Shown in pieces: positions 1 through 5,932 of a stretch of 8,290 nucleotides of DNA. Where the stretch lies: NCBI GenBank assembly GCA_029068025.1, contig JAIEDJ010000310.1:1-8290 (forward strand). Reading direction: 5' to 3'. Source of the stretch: Oscillospiraceae bacterium. GTDB lineage: Bacteria > Bacillota > Clostridia > Oscillospirales > Ruminococcaceae. The position numbers and the translations under genes are program-made. How positions within the stretch are numbered: the first letter of the stretch is position 1; the number at the start of each line of letters is the position of its first letter. The notes beneath the pieces were generated by a model. The model was not told the origin of the DNA, ran no database searches, and saw only the letters and a list, made by a program, of their open reading frames with translations.

Positions 1-1447
1 TGCTTATCTTGTCCGAGATCGGCTGATGGTCAAGCGGAATAGGAGCATTTAATATCCACCCGTCCGAAATGTCGTCATAATAACCGTTATCAAGCGTGTA
101 TCTGCCGCCGCGTTCGGTGATCCTCCGCAGAAGCTTCAAGATCTCGCATTGCTCAAACTCGATATTTTTCACATTATCATATGCCGTATGTAATTGCGCG
201 CGTATCCACTCGGTGCAGTCCTCGCCGCCGAGCAGCCGAACCACGCCCTCCGCGAACACAAAATGCCCATTCATCGGAGAATTTGTGTTAAGCTCGACCG
301 CAAGCGCTTTCAGACTTTCATCGCCTGTGACTGCGAACGCTTCTCCGAGCCTGAGCGAAAGAGACGGAGCAAAGCCCGGATCGTCGAATTCGCGGTAGAT
401 CTTCTCGATATCAGCGCCCGACTTTCCCCACAGCGCGGACTGGAACGTCCAGCGGTTAGCGCCGTTTTTCAGCTTTAATTCATCTCTTGTCAATTGTGAA
501 TAAGTTATCTTATTTCCGTCCGTGTCGACAAGCGAATTTTCGATAAGCCGCGCCGTGAGCTTGCTTGCCCACGCCGAGTGAGCCTTTTTGATAACATCAA
601 AAACATCAATAGGCTTCTTCTTTGCGTATTCCTCAAGGAACTCCGAGGGCTTGTCGCACTCAAACAGCGCCAGCGCGGTCAGCGCGGCTGTTTTTGGCTT
701 ACCCTTCTCGGTCTTGACAAGCTCGGTCAGCTTGTCAATGTTGTCCTCACTATAGCGCAAAGCGTATACAAGCGCGGTGCGCACGTCCTTTTCAGCATTC
801 TCAAGCTGCTCAATGAAGAACGAGCTTTCATTCGCGCCGTTTATTTCTTCTATTGCGCGGACTCTCCGCACCATTTCCTTTTTGCCCTTGGGATCAAAGC
901 CGTTTTTCAGGTGCGGGAGCATATCCGCGCCGAGCCTTTTGACGATCTTAAGCACAAGCTCCGCAAGCTCGGCGTAAGACGCGCCCAACCCCTTTGCCAA
1001 AGCCGGCATAACACGAAAATCCCGGAACATCTCGGGAGTATTATCCCAAGCGTTCTGCACGGCTTCCATCTTGCCGCTGCCGGATGCGGTCAGCGCGTCC
1101 GTTATCACGGAAAGCCGAGAATACGGAGCTTCAACGATACTCAAAGCAGTATCGGTCACAGGTATCTCCGTTATCTCTCCGCCAACGTCCGAAACGCCCA
1201 GCGTGCAGATGACCGAATCAACGAGAGTTATGGTATCAAGCAGCACTCCCGCCCTGTCGGAACACTTGTCCGAAAGCAGTTCGGCTGTCTGCTCCGAGAC
1301 CTTCTTGAACACAGGCGACACGGCTTCCAACGCCTTGAAACCCTCGGCGGCTTTCTTCAAACGGAAATCCTCGGACAAAAGATTTGTGCCCGCGATCATA
1401 GCCGCCCTAAGACGGCTTTTAAGTTCGTAAAGAGGTGTGACATTCAT
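1..1447 (-). CDS. HEAT-repeat-like protein, partner of SWIM protein (3' end cut off)
   Basis: The reading frame is open from an ATG at 1447 to the left edge, giving 482 complete codons with no stop, so the C-terminus is missing. I read the protein as soluble and helix-rich. Residues about 185-302 show repeated amphipathic helix pairs (for example VRTALVYALRY and TAALTALALFE) that resemble HEAT or Armadillo repeats. No catalytic motif, signal peptide or membrane segment is visible. The start is supported by an AAGGCGGTGA-type ribosome binding site just upstream, overlapping the stop of the SWIM gene; only 12 bp separate the genes, so they are almost certainly co-transcribed. In Enterobacteria, SWIM genes sit in yehLMPQ-like clusters with a MoxR AAA ATPase, a VWA protein and other uncharacterised proteins. 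A comparable cluster here is an inference, and any ATPase or VWA gene would lie left of the window. The function is unknown. Confidence 0.8.
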   Translation of the reverse strand, partial: MNVTPLYELKSRLRAAMIAGTNLLSEDFRLKKAAEGFKALEAVSPVFKKVSEQTAELLSDKCSDRAGVLLDTITLVDSVICTLGVSDVGGEITEIPVTDTALSIVEAPYSRLSVITDALTASGSGKMEAVQNAWDNTPEMFRDFRVMPALAKGLGASYAELAELVLKIVKRLGADMLPHLKNGFDPKGKKEMVRRVRAIEEINGANESSFFIEQLENAEKDVRTALVYALRYSEDNIDKLTELVKTEKGKPKTAALTALALFECDKPSEFLEEYAKKKPIDVFDVIKKAHSAWASKLTARLIENSLVDTDGNKITYSQLTRDELKLKNGANRWTFQSALWGKSGADIEKIYREFDDPGFAPSLSLRLGEAFAVTGDESLKALAVELNTNSPMNGHFVFAEGVVRLLGGEDCTEWIRAQLHTAYDNVKNIEFEQCEILKLLRRITERGGRYTLDNGYYDDISDGWILNAPIPLDHQPISDKIS

Positions 1448-1451
1448 TTCG

Positions 1452-1461
1452 TCACCGCCTT
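1452..1461 (-). promoter_or_regulatory. Ribosome binding site overlapping upstream stop codon
   Basis: On the minus strand AAGGCGGTGA begins within the TAA stop of the SWIM gene and lies about 4 bases before the ATG at 1447. It fixes the start of the HEAT-like gene and suggests translational coupling between the two. Confidence 0.65.
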
Positions 1462-2932
1462 AATACAACAGCCGAATAACCGAATCTATCCCGTCGGGTA
1501 TAATGCAGAGCGGCTGAGCGCACAGGCGGCGCTTTTCGGCATTATAGAAGAATCCGCACAGCATAACGCCATCCTTGAGATAATCCTTATTCGGGAGGAT
1601 ATACAGTCTGTCGACCGTTCCCTCGATCTCGGGGAAGTCCTCAAGAAGGATCGTGTCGTTCTCCTTAGAAACCAGTACAGCGCCTTCATCGGTCTGTCCG
1701 ATCTTCGAGAACGCGACAGTTTTGAAAACTACCGGATTCGCGATAGCATCCTTCAGTGTGTTCTTGATCGCCTTTGCCTCACCCGAGACGGACTTCGCCG
1801 CAAACCCGCGGAGCTTTCCGTAATCCTCTGCGGTAAGCTCTCCGAACTCCGCGCCGTCCCAGCGAACGCGCACGTTACCCTCTCCGGGATATATAGCCAT
1901 TGACGGAACGTTCATAACACCGAACAGCGAATCATCCGCCTTGACATACTTCAGCGACTTCAGCGGACGATAGTTCTTGGTGAGATAAACGTTTCCGTCC
2001 TCAAGATCGCACCACACGCCCGTGTCGATATATTCCTTGCGCGCCTCGTCAAAGTTCACCCAGAACGACAGCTGTGTCATGCGCGCGTTTTTCTTGCACT
2101 TTCCTATCGCCTCAAGCTCCGTGATCTTCCACGCGCCGCCGAGTTCCTCATAAAGAATAGTATCGTCGTTGGAAACATCGTCGCTTTCGAGCTTTTCGTT
2201 TATGTACCGGCGCGATTTTTTCAGCAGCGAATACAGCTTTTCAAGGGTATCGATCGCATTGTCATAGTGAGATTCCTTGTTATCCTTCTGATACTCGGTA
2301 ATTTCTATGATAAGCCTGTTGAACAGTCTCTGCGGACCTACAAGATAGTAGTCCCCAAGCTGCTTTGAAATGTCCTGATAGGTCTTGAGAGACGTGCCGC
2401 CCATAGTTCCCAGACCCGCCGCCATAAGCTCCTTGACCGCCTTCTCAACGAGATCCAGACCCTCAAGCTGCTTTTCGAGTTTCTTTGCCTTTGCCTTGCT
2501 TGCGGATTTCGCCGCCGAAGCCTTTTTCTTTGCTGCCTTTTCGGCTTCCTCGGGGGTCATCTCCTCGGGAGACTTGGGCGGCGCGGACTTTGCGGCGAGC
2601 TTATCGCGCTTTTTAACAATATCCTCGGGGATCTCGCAGATCTCAAAGTTCTTGCCCGACATCATCTCATACAGCAGACCCAGGCAGTGCTTGCACGGAA
2701 ACTGTCTGCTCGGACAGGAGCAGCGGTATACGGGATGATCCTCCGCGATAAAATCGGCGGATGTGGTATACGGATTCTTGCCGCTTCCCTTGCACTCACC
2801 CATGTAGAAGGTGTCGTCCTCGGAACGCCACAGCTTTAAAAAGCTGCCGCCGCTTGATAACTTTCTTCCGTTGGCGGCAGCGGCGGCGTTAGGCGCGATA
2901 GCGGTGATAGATTGTTCGGTGATCTTTCTCAT
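1460..2932 (-). CDS. SWIM zinc-finger domain protein
   Basis: A 490-residue soluble protein. The SWIM motif CXCX6CXH is complete, at C71, C73, C80 and H82 (RCSCPSRQFPCKH), preceded by the usual GSGKNPY stretch. SWIM domains bind zinc and are thought to mediate DNA or protein contacts. Residues about 107-155 form a Lys/Ala/Glu-rich, probably flexible or coiled linker. The C-terminal half (from about residue 250) has the pattern seen in bacterial SWIM proteins of this size, including a TKNYRPLKSLKYV segment. The ATG at 2932 is chosen because AAGGAG lies 8 bases upstream; a GTG nine bases earlier overlaps that site and is unlikely. It is the first gene of an operon with the HEAT-like gene and has its own strong promoter. 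Family membership is clear; the biological role is not established. Confidence 0.9.
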   Translation of the reverse strand: MRKITEQSITAIAPNAAAAANGRKLSSGGSFLKLWRSEDDTFYMGECKGSGKNPYTTSADFIAEDHPVYRCSCPSRQFPCKHCLGLLYEMMSGKNFEICEIPEDIVKKRDKLAAKSAPPKSPEEMTPEEAEKAAKKKASAAKSASKAKAKKLEKQLEGLDLVEKAVKELMAAGLGTMGGTSLKTYQDISKQLGDYYLVGPQRLFNRLIIEITEYQKDNKESHYDNAIDTLEKLYSLLKKSRRYINEKLESDDVSNDDTILYEELGGAWKITELEAIGKCKKNARMTQLSFWVNFDEARKEYIDTGVWCDLEDGNVYLTKNYRPLKSLKYVKADDSLFGVMNVPSMAIYPGEGNVRVRWDGAEFGELTAEDYGKLRGFAAKSVSGEAKAIKNTLKDAIANPVVFKTVAFSKIGQTDEGAVLVSKENDTILLEDFPEIEGTVDRLYILPNKDYLKDGVMLCGFFYNAEKRRLCAQPLCIIPDGIDSVIRLLY

Positions 2933-2940
2933 TTTGAACA

Positions 2941-2946
2941 CTCCTT
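2941..2946 (-). promoter_or_regulatory. Ribosome binding site of SWIM gene
   Basis: AAGGAG on the minus strand, 8 bases before the ATG at 2932. It excludes the GTG at 2941, which shares a base with it, as start codon. Confidence 0.8.
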
Positions 2947-3022
2947 ATAAAATATTTGGCATCAAGCCGGTTGGAGGCAGCTTCTGCCCGCAGGTATTCC
3001 CATTACAATAAAAACATAACCA

Positions 3023-3050
3023 AACGTTTTCGCTGTATAATTAAAACGTT
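3023..3050. repeat. 8-bp inverted repeat (AACGTTTT / AAAACGTT) just downstream of SWIM promoter
   Basis: AACGTTTT at 3023-3030 and its exact reverse complement AAAACGTT at 3043-3050 are separated by 12 bases. They lie at about +1 to +28 relative to the predicted start of the SWIM transcript. Palindromic AACGTT cores resemble operators of LacI-type regulators, so this could be an operator or an early leader hairpin. This is a suggestion from position and symmetry only. Confidence 0.35.
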
Positions 3051-3056
3051 ATTAAT

Positions 3057-3085
3057 ATTTTACCACAAATTTCACAAAATGTCAA
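3057..3085 (-). promoter_or_regulatory. Sigma-A-type promoter of SWIM/HEAT operon
   Basis: Minus strand TTGACA (3085-3080), 17-base spacer, TAAAAT (3062-3057). The -35 is perfect and the -10 has five of six consensus bases. The predicted start near 3050 gives a leader of about 118 bases, which holds the AACGTT inverted repeat and a small GGCAG/CTGCC hairpin (2976-2988). The -35 lies inside the left arm of the 15-bp inverted repeat. Confidence 0.65.
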
Positions 3086-3126
3086 GGCGGCAGAACATTA
3101 AAATAGTCCCACCGCCTTGACATTTT
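3076..3126. terminator. 15-bp inverted repeat, candidate terminator of cbiL
   Basis: Arms 3076-3090 (AAAATGTCAAGGCGG) and 3112-3126 are perfect reverse complements around a 21-base loop. It begins 12 bases after the cbiL stop. A GC-rich stem flanked by A and T tracts makes it a plausible bidirectional terminator, although the loop is long and the T tract short. It also embeds the -35 box of the next gene, so it may be regulatory. Confidence 0.5.
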
Positions 3127-3137
3127 ATACTACGCGT

Positions 3138-3812
3138 TTATTTTGCAATAATAGTCGTAAAATATCCGCTGTCCTCGTCTATCTCATCAAGCGAGCCGAA
3201 TATTCTCTGGTTCTCGTAACCGCAGTTTTCAACAGCATAAACACTTTTTCCTTTCAGCTTCCCGCGAATTTCCGAAACGGAACGTCCGCTTTTCATAATG
3301 ACCTTTGTTCCCTTAACATCACACAGCTCCTCAAGCTCCGCGCACGATGCCGGCAGCACCACAAGCAGCTCACTTCCCAGCACCAGCGGCTCCTTCACTG
3401 CCGCAGCGGCAGCACAGAAGCTGGTAACTCCGGCGCAGATCTCGGTTTCATATCCCCGTTCCATCAAGATCCGCGCTATATACCAGAATGTCGAATAAAC
3501 CGATATATCACCGATCGTGATAAACGCGATATCGCTGCCGCCGTCAAGATATTCGGACAGCTCGCCGGCAATGCGAAGATGACTTTCGGACAGCGTATTC
3601 TTGTCACGGGACATGGTAAAGCGCGGCTTTATCACAGTCTTTCCCGAAAGATCACATATCTTCTCAACGATAGACAGCGCTGCGCTGTTTTCGGAATGTG
3701 TTATCGGAGCGGCTATTATGGCGCACTTTTCGATAATGCGCACAGCTTTAAGCGTCATAAACTCCGGATCCCCGGGACCAACGCTGACACCGTATAAGAT
3801 CCCCCGCGGCAT
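3138..3812 (-). CDS. cbiL: Precorrin-2 / cobalt-precorrin-2 C20-methyltransferase
   Basis: A 224-residue protein of the SAM-dependent tetrapyrrole methylase family. It methylates C20 of (cobalt-)precorrin-2 in corrin ring synthesis for cobalamin. The N-terminus has the family signature GVSVGPGDPEFMTLKAV (residues 8-24). GDISVYSTFWYI (101-112) and GVTSFCAAAAA (128-138) match the SAM and substrate-binding loops of CobI/CbiL. Length is near the usual 230-240. In an anaerobe the substrate would be cobalt-precorrin-2 (cbiL usage); the aerobic name is cobI. The ATG at 3812 follows a GAGG element 7 bases upstream. No other cobalamin gene is in the window, so it stands alone between its own promoter and an inverted repeat. 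The short leader has no room for a B12 riboswitch. Family assignment is strong; exact substrate is inferred. Confidence 0.9.
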   Translation of the reverse strand: MPRGILYGVSVGPGDPEFMTLKAVRIIEKCAIIAAPITHSENSAALSIVEKICDLSGKTVIKPRFTMSRDKNTLSESHLRIAGELSEYLDGGSDIAFITIGDISVYSTFWYIARILMERGYETEICAGVTSFCAAAAAVKEPLVLGSELLVVLPASCAELEELCDVKGTKVIMKSGRSVSEIRGKLKGKSVYAVENCGYENQRIFGSLDEIDEDSGYFTTIIAK

Positions 3813-3862
3813 AACTCCACCTCACTGTAAATTTCTTCCAAGAAAAATTATTTTATATAAAC

Positions 3863-3891
3863 ATTTTACCACTATTCCAATAAAAATTCAA
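3863..3891 (-). promoter_or_regulatory. Sigma-A-type promoter of cbiL
   Basis: Minus strand TTGAAT (3891-3886), 17-base spacer, TAAAAT (3868-3863), giving a leader of about 45 bases before the ATG at 3812. The ten bases GTGGTAAAAT at the -10 are identical to those of the SWIM promoter. Confidence 0.55.
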
Positions 3892-3941
3892 GTAATATTT
3901 TCCGCACTTCTGCACAAAATATCGGTAAACCAAAACCAAAC

Positions 3942-3947
3942 AGGAGG
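3942..3947 (+). promoter_or_regulatory. Ribosome binding site of rubrerythrin
   Basis: Perfect AGGAGG, 9 bases before the ATG at 3957, consistent with a highly expressed gene. I see a TAATAT -10-like site at 3893-3898 but no convincing -35 with it, so no promoter is called. Confidence 0.8.
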
Positions 3948-3956
3948 TACTATCCA

Positions 3957-4613
3957 ATGGCACAATTTAAATGTAAAGTATGCGGTCTTGTCTTTGAAGC
4001 TCCAAACCGCGCCGAGGCGGTCTGCCCCGAGTGCGGCGTTTCGGGTGAAGACCTTGAGGAGATCCAGAGCGACCATCAAAACAAATACGCCGGCACAAAG
4101 ACCGAAAGGAACCTTGAAGCAGCGTTCGCCGGAGAATCCCAGGCGCGAAATAAATACACCTTCTTTGCGGCAAAGGCAAAACAGGACGGCTTCGAGCAGA
4201 TCGCGCAGATCTTTGAGACGACAGCCGAAAACGAGCGTGAGCACGCCGAGATCTGGTTTAAAGAACTTGGCGGCATAGGCACGACCGCGCAGAATCTCGG
4301 TTCGGCGGCTGACGGCGAGAACTTTGAGTGGACGAATATGTACGCAGATTTCGCCAAAACCGCCGACGAAGAGGGATTCCCCGAACTTGCGGCAAAATTC
4401 CGCCTTGTCGCGGAGATCGAAAAGCACCACGAGGAACGTTTCCGCGCGTTGTTGAAGAACGTCGAAATGCAGGAAGTCTTCAAAAAGTCCGAGGTCAAGG
4501 TCTGGGAATGCCGAAACTGCGGACACATTGTAGTAGGCACCGCCGCCCCGAACACCTGCCCCGTATGCTCCAAGCCGCAGAGCTACTTCCAGATCAGTCC
4601 GGAAAACTATTAA
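3957..4613 (+). CDS. rbr: Rubrerythrin with N- and C-terminal rubredoxin-like domains
   Basis: A 218-residue cytosolic non-haem iron protein, expected to reduce hydrogen peroxide with electrons delivered through rubredoxin-type iron. The N-terminus has a short rubredoxin-like knuckle pair (C6XXC9, C23XXC26). Residues about 45-170 form the ferritin-like four-helix diiron domain, and the C-terminus has a second rubredoxin-like domain (C185XXC188, C201XXC204). By alignment to Desulfovibrio rubrerythrin from memory, the diiron ligands are E60, E93, H96, E124, E155 and H158. The position of the seventh, redox-switching ligand (Glu97 there) is N127 here. The gene is divergent from cbiL, monocistronic, and ends at a clear terminator. 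Oxygen or peroxide defence in an anaerobe is the likely role. No clear PerR or Fur box is visible upstream. Confidence 0.93.
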   Translation: MAQFKCKVCGLVFEAPNRAEAVCPECGVSGEDLEEIQSDHQNKYAGTKTERNLEAAFAGESQARNKYTFFAAKAKQDGFEQIAQIFETTAENEREHAEIWFKELGGIGTTAQNLGSAADGENFEWTNMYADFAKTADEEGFPELAAKFRLVAEIEKHHEERFRALLKNVEMQEVFKKSEVKVWECRNCGHIVVGTAAPNTCPVCSKPQSYFQISPENY

Positions 4614-4618
4614 AAAAT

Positions 4619-4649
4619 ATCGGGAGCAAGCCATATGCTCCCGATTTTA
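4619..4649 (+). terminator. Intrinsic terminator of rbr
   Basis: Perfect stem CGGGAGCA (4621-4628) with TGCTCCCG (4636-4643), extended by two A/T pairs on the outside, 7-base loop, followed by TTTTAA. It starts 5 bases after the rbr stop. Confidence 0.85.
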
Positions 4650-4658
4650 ATGAAAAGC

Positions 4659-4680
4659 TCCCCCGACGAAAACCGGGGGA
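4659..4680. repeat. Second hairpin downstream of rbr
   Basis: TCCCCCG (4659-4665) pairs with CGGGGGA (4674-4680) around an 8-base A-rich loop. The following sequence CTGTTCTT is only moderately T-rich, so this may be a backup terminator for rbr or a structured spacer. Confidence 0.5.
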
Positions 4681-4699
4681 CTGTTCTTATCTATGCGGA

Positions 4700-4730
4700 C
4701 TCACCGATGACAAGACAAAACACCGGTGAG
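4700..4730. repeat. Third hairpin upstream of pyrB promoter
   Basis: CTCACCG (4700-4706) pairs with CGGTGAG (4724-4730) around a 17-base loop. It lies upstream of the pyrB -35, so it is not part of the pyrB leader if the predicted promoter is right. Its role is unknown. The 30 bases after it are A/T-rich, with eight T in a row near 4750, and could act as an UP element for the pyrB promoter. Confidence 0.4.
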
Positions 4731-4770
4731 ATCAATTTTCAAACAACATTTTTTTTATTTTTAAAAACGC

Positions 4771-4799
4771 TTGTATTTCCTGTCGAAATATGTTAAAAT
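4771..4799 (+). promoter_or_regulatory. Sigma-A-type promoter of pyrB
   Basis: TTGTAT (4771-4776), 17-base spacer, TAAAAT (4794-4799). Transcription would start near 4805-4807 in an A-rich tract. This puts the in-frame ATG at 4790 inside the promoter and excludes it as the translation start. Confidence 0.6.
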
Positions 4800-4812
4800 A
4801 TAAAAAGAAAAA

Positions 4813-4828
4813 GCGTCTCACAAGACGC
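4813..4828 (+). promoter_or_regulatory. Leader hairpin of pyrB mRNA
   Basis: GCGTCT (4813-4818) pairs perfectly with AGACGC (4823-4828) around CACA, within the first 25 bases of the predicted transcript and 10 bases before the ribosome binding site. It may stabilise the mRNA 5' end or tune expression. It has no T tract, so it is not a terminator. Confidence 0.5.
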
Positions 4829-4838
4829 AGACACGTTT

Positions 4839-4842
4839 GGAG
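4839..4842 (+). promoter_or_regulatory. Ribosome binding site deciding the TTG start of pyrB
   Basis: GGAG ends 10 bases before the TTG at 4853 (GGAGTG with an 8-base spacer). No comparable site precedes the ATG at 4790 or the internal ATG at 4877. Confidence 0.65.
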
Positions 4843-4852
4843 TGAACATCTT

Positions 4853-5926
4853 TTGAATTACAACCACCTCATTGATATGGAAGACTACACCGTTCCGCAG
4901 TGGAACGAAATAATCTCGCTTGCCGAGAAGATCAAGGCGGCTCCCGAGGAATACGGCGAACGCTGCAAGGGCAAGATCATGGCGACATTGTTCTATGAGC
5001 CGTCGACCCGCACCCAGATGAGCTTTCAGGCGGCGATGATAAGGCTGGGCGGAAACATAATCGGCTTTGACAACCCCAGCAACTCCTCCGTTGCCAAAGG
5101 CGAGAATCTCAAAGACACAATAAAGATAGTCAGCACCTATTCCGATATTCTGGTAATGCGCCACACACAGGAGGGCTCGGCAAAGGCAGCGGCTCTGTGC
5201 GCAGACTGCCACGTTATAAACGCGGGAGACGGCGGACATCTCCACCCGACCCAGACGCTCACCGATCTGCTGACCTTGAAATGCGAGCTTGGCCGCCTGG
5301 ACAACCTCACCGTCGGTCTGTGCGGCGATCTCAAGTACGGCAGAACCGTCCACTCGCTGGTAAAGGCGCTCTCCTGCTACAAAAACAACAAGTTCGTGCT
5401 GATCTCCACTCCCGATCTGGCGCTTCCCTCTTACATAAAGGACGTTATAAGAGCGCACGGCAGCAGCTTTACCGAAGTAAAGACGATAGACGAGTGTATC
5501 AAAGACCTGGATATGCTGTATATGACACGTATTCAGCGTGAGCGCTTTGCAAGCGAGGATGAATACGAAAAGCAGAAGAACGTTTATTGCCTTACAAAGG
5601 CGAAAATGCAGTATGCGCGTCATGATATGATAGTAATGCACCCGCTCCCGCGTGTAAACGAGATCGAGGTAGCAGTGGACGACGACCCGCGAGCTGCATA
5701 CTTCCGCCAGGCGAACAACGGAATGTATGTACGTATGGCGCTCATTCTGTACACCATGAACAACGTTCCGAAGGTTAAGCCGCTGCTGCTCGGTCAGATA
5801 CATAACAACGTGAATTGCACCAACCACAAATGCGTGACGCAAACTGAAAAGTATCTGCCTCACAGCTTTATAAACCGCGGAGACATACTTGTTTGCGAGT
5901 ATTGTGACGAACGGATCCTATTATAA
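4853..5926 (+). CDS. pyrB: Aspartate carbamoyltransferase with C-terminal PyrI-like zinc domain
   Basis: A 357-residue enzyme joining carbamoyl phosphate and aspartate to N-carbamoyl-aspartate in pyrimidine synthesis. Carbamoyl-phosphate motif YEPSTRT is at 48-54, the K82 loop (AKGENLKDT) at 81-89, HPTQT at 131-135, GDLKYGRTVHS at 158-168, TRIQRER at 225-231 and the aspartate-site HPLPRVNEI at 263-271. The catalytic chain ends near residue 303, like the 310-residue E. coli chain. Residues 304-357 add C322-X4-C327-X20-C348-X2-C351, the same layout as the zinc site of the regulatory chain PyrI (CX4C...CX2C), but no nucleotide-binding PyrI domain is present and no pyrI gene follows. Start TTG at 4853 is chosen from the ribosome binding site, the promoter position and the family-like N-terminus NYNHLIDMED. 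It has its own promoter and terminator and appears monocistronic. The enzyme call is near certain; the zinc-domain origin is inferred. Confidence 0.94.
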   Translation: MNYNHLIDMEDYTVPQWNEIISLAEKIKAAPEEYGERCKGKIMATLFYEPSTRTQMSFQAAMIRLGGNIIGFDNPSNSSVAKGENLKDTIKIVSTYSDILVMRHTQEGSAKAAALCADCHVINAGDGGHLHPTQTLTDLLTLKCELGRLDNLTVGLCGDLKYGRTVHSLVKALSCYKNNKFVLISTPDLALPSYIKDVIRAHGSSFTEVKTIDECIKDLDMLYMTRIQRERFASEDEYEKQKNVYCLTKAKMQYARHDMIVMHPLPRVNEIEVAVDDDPRAAYFRQANNGMYVRMALILYTMNNVPKVKPLLLGQIHNNVNCTNHKCVTQTEKYLPHSFINRGDILVCEYCDERILL

Positions 5927-5932
5927 ACGAAA

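Noticed and set aside
578..1903. Long plus-strand open frame of 441 codons
   Set aside because: It lies antisense to two well-supported minus-strand genes, crosses their junction, has no recognisable motif or ribosome binding site, and its length reflects GC-biased third positions of the real genes.
3117..3797. 226-codon plus-strand frame opposite cbiL
   Set aside because: It is antisense to a gene with all CbiL motifs and has no ribosome binding site or family resemblance.
3813..3862. Cobalamin riboswitch upstream of cbiL
   Set aside because: The leader from the predicted promoter is only about 45 bases and contains no B12-box-like sequence.
3824..3941. PerR or Fur operator upstream of rubrerythrin
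   Set aside because: The stretch is AT-rich with partial resemblance only; no site matches either consensus well enough to call.
3888..4634. 248-codon minus-strand frame opposite rubrerythrin
   Set aside because: It is antisense to a clear rubrerythrin and starts inside that gene's terminator.
4800..4852. PyrR-binding attenuator in the pyrB leader
   Set aside because: The leader is about 47 bases, has one short hairpin with no T tract, and shows no PyrR-loop consensus.
4793..5863. 356-codon minus-strand open frame opposite pyrB
   Set aside because: pyrB carries every ATCase active-site motif on the plus strand; the antisense frame is Cys/Arg/Val-rich, matches no family I know and has no supporting signals.
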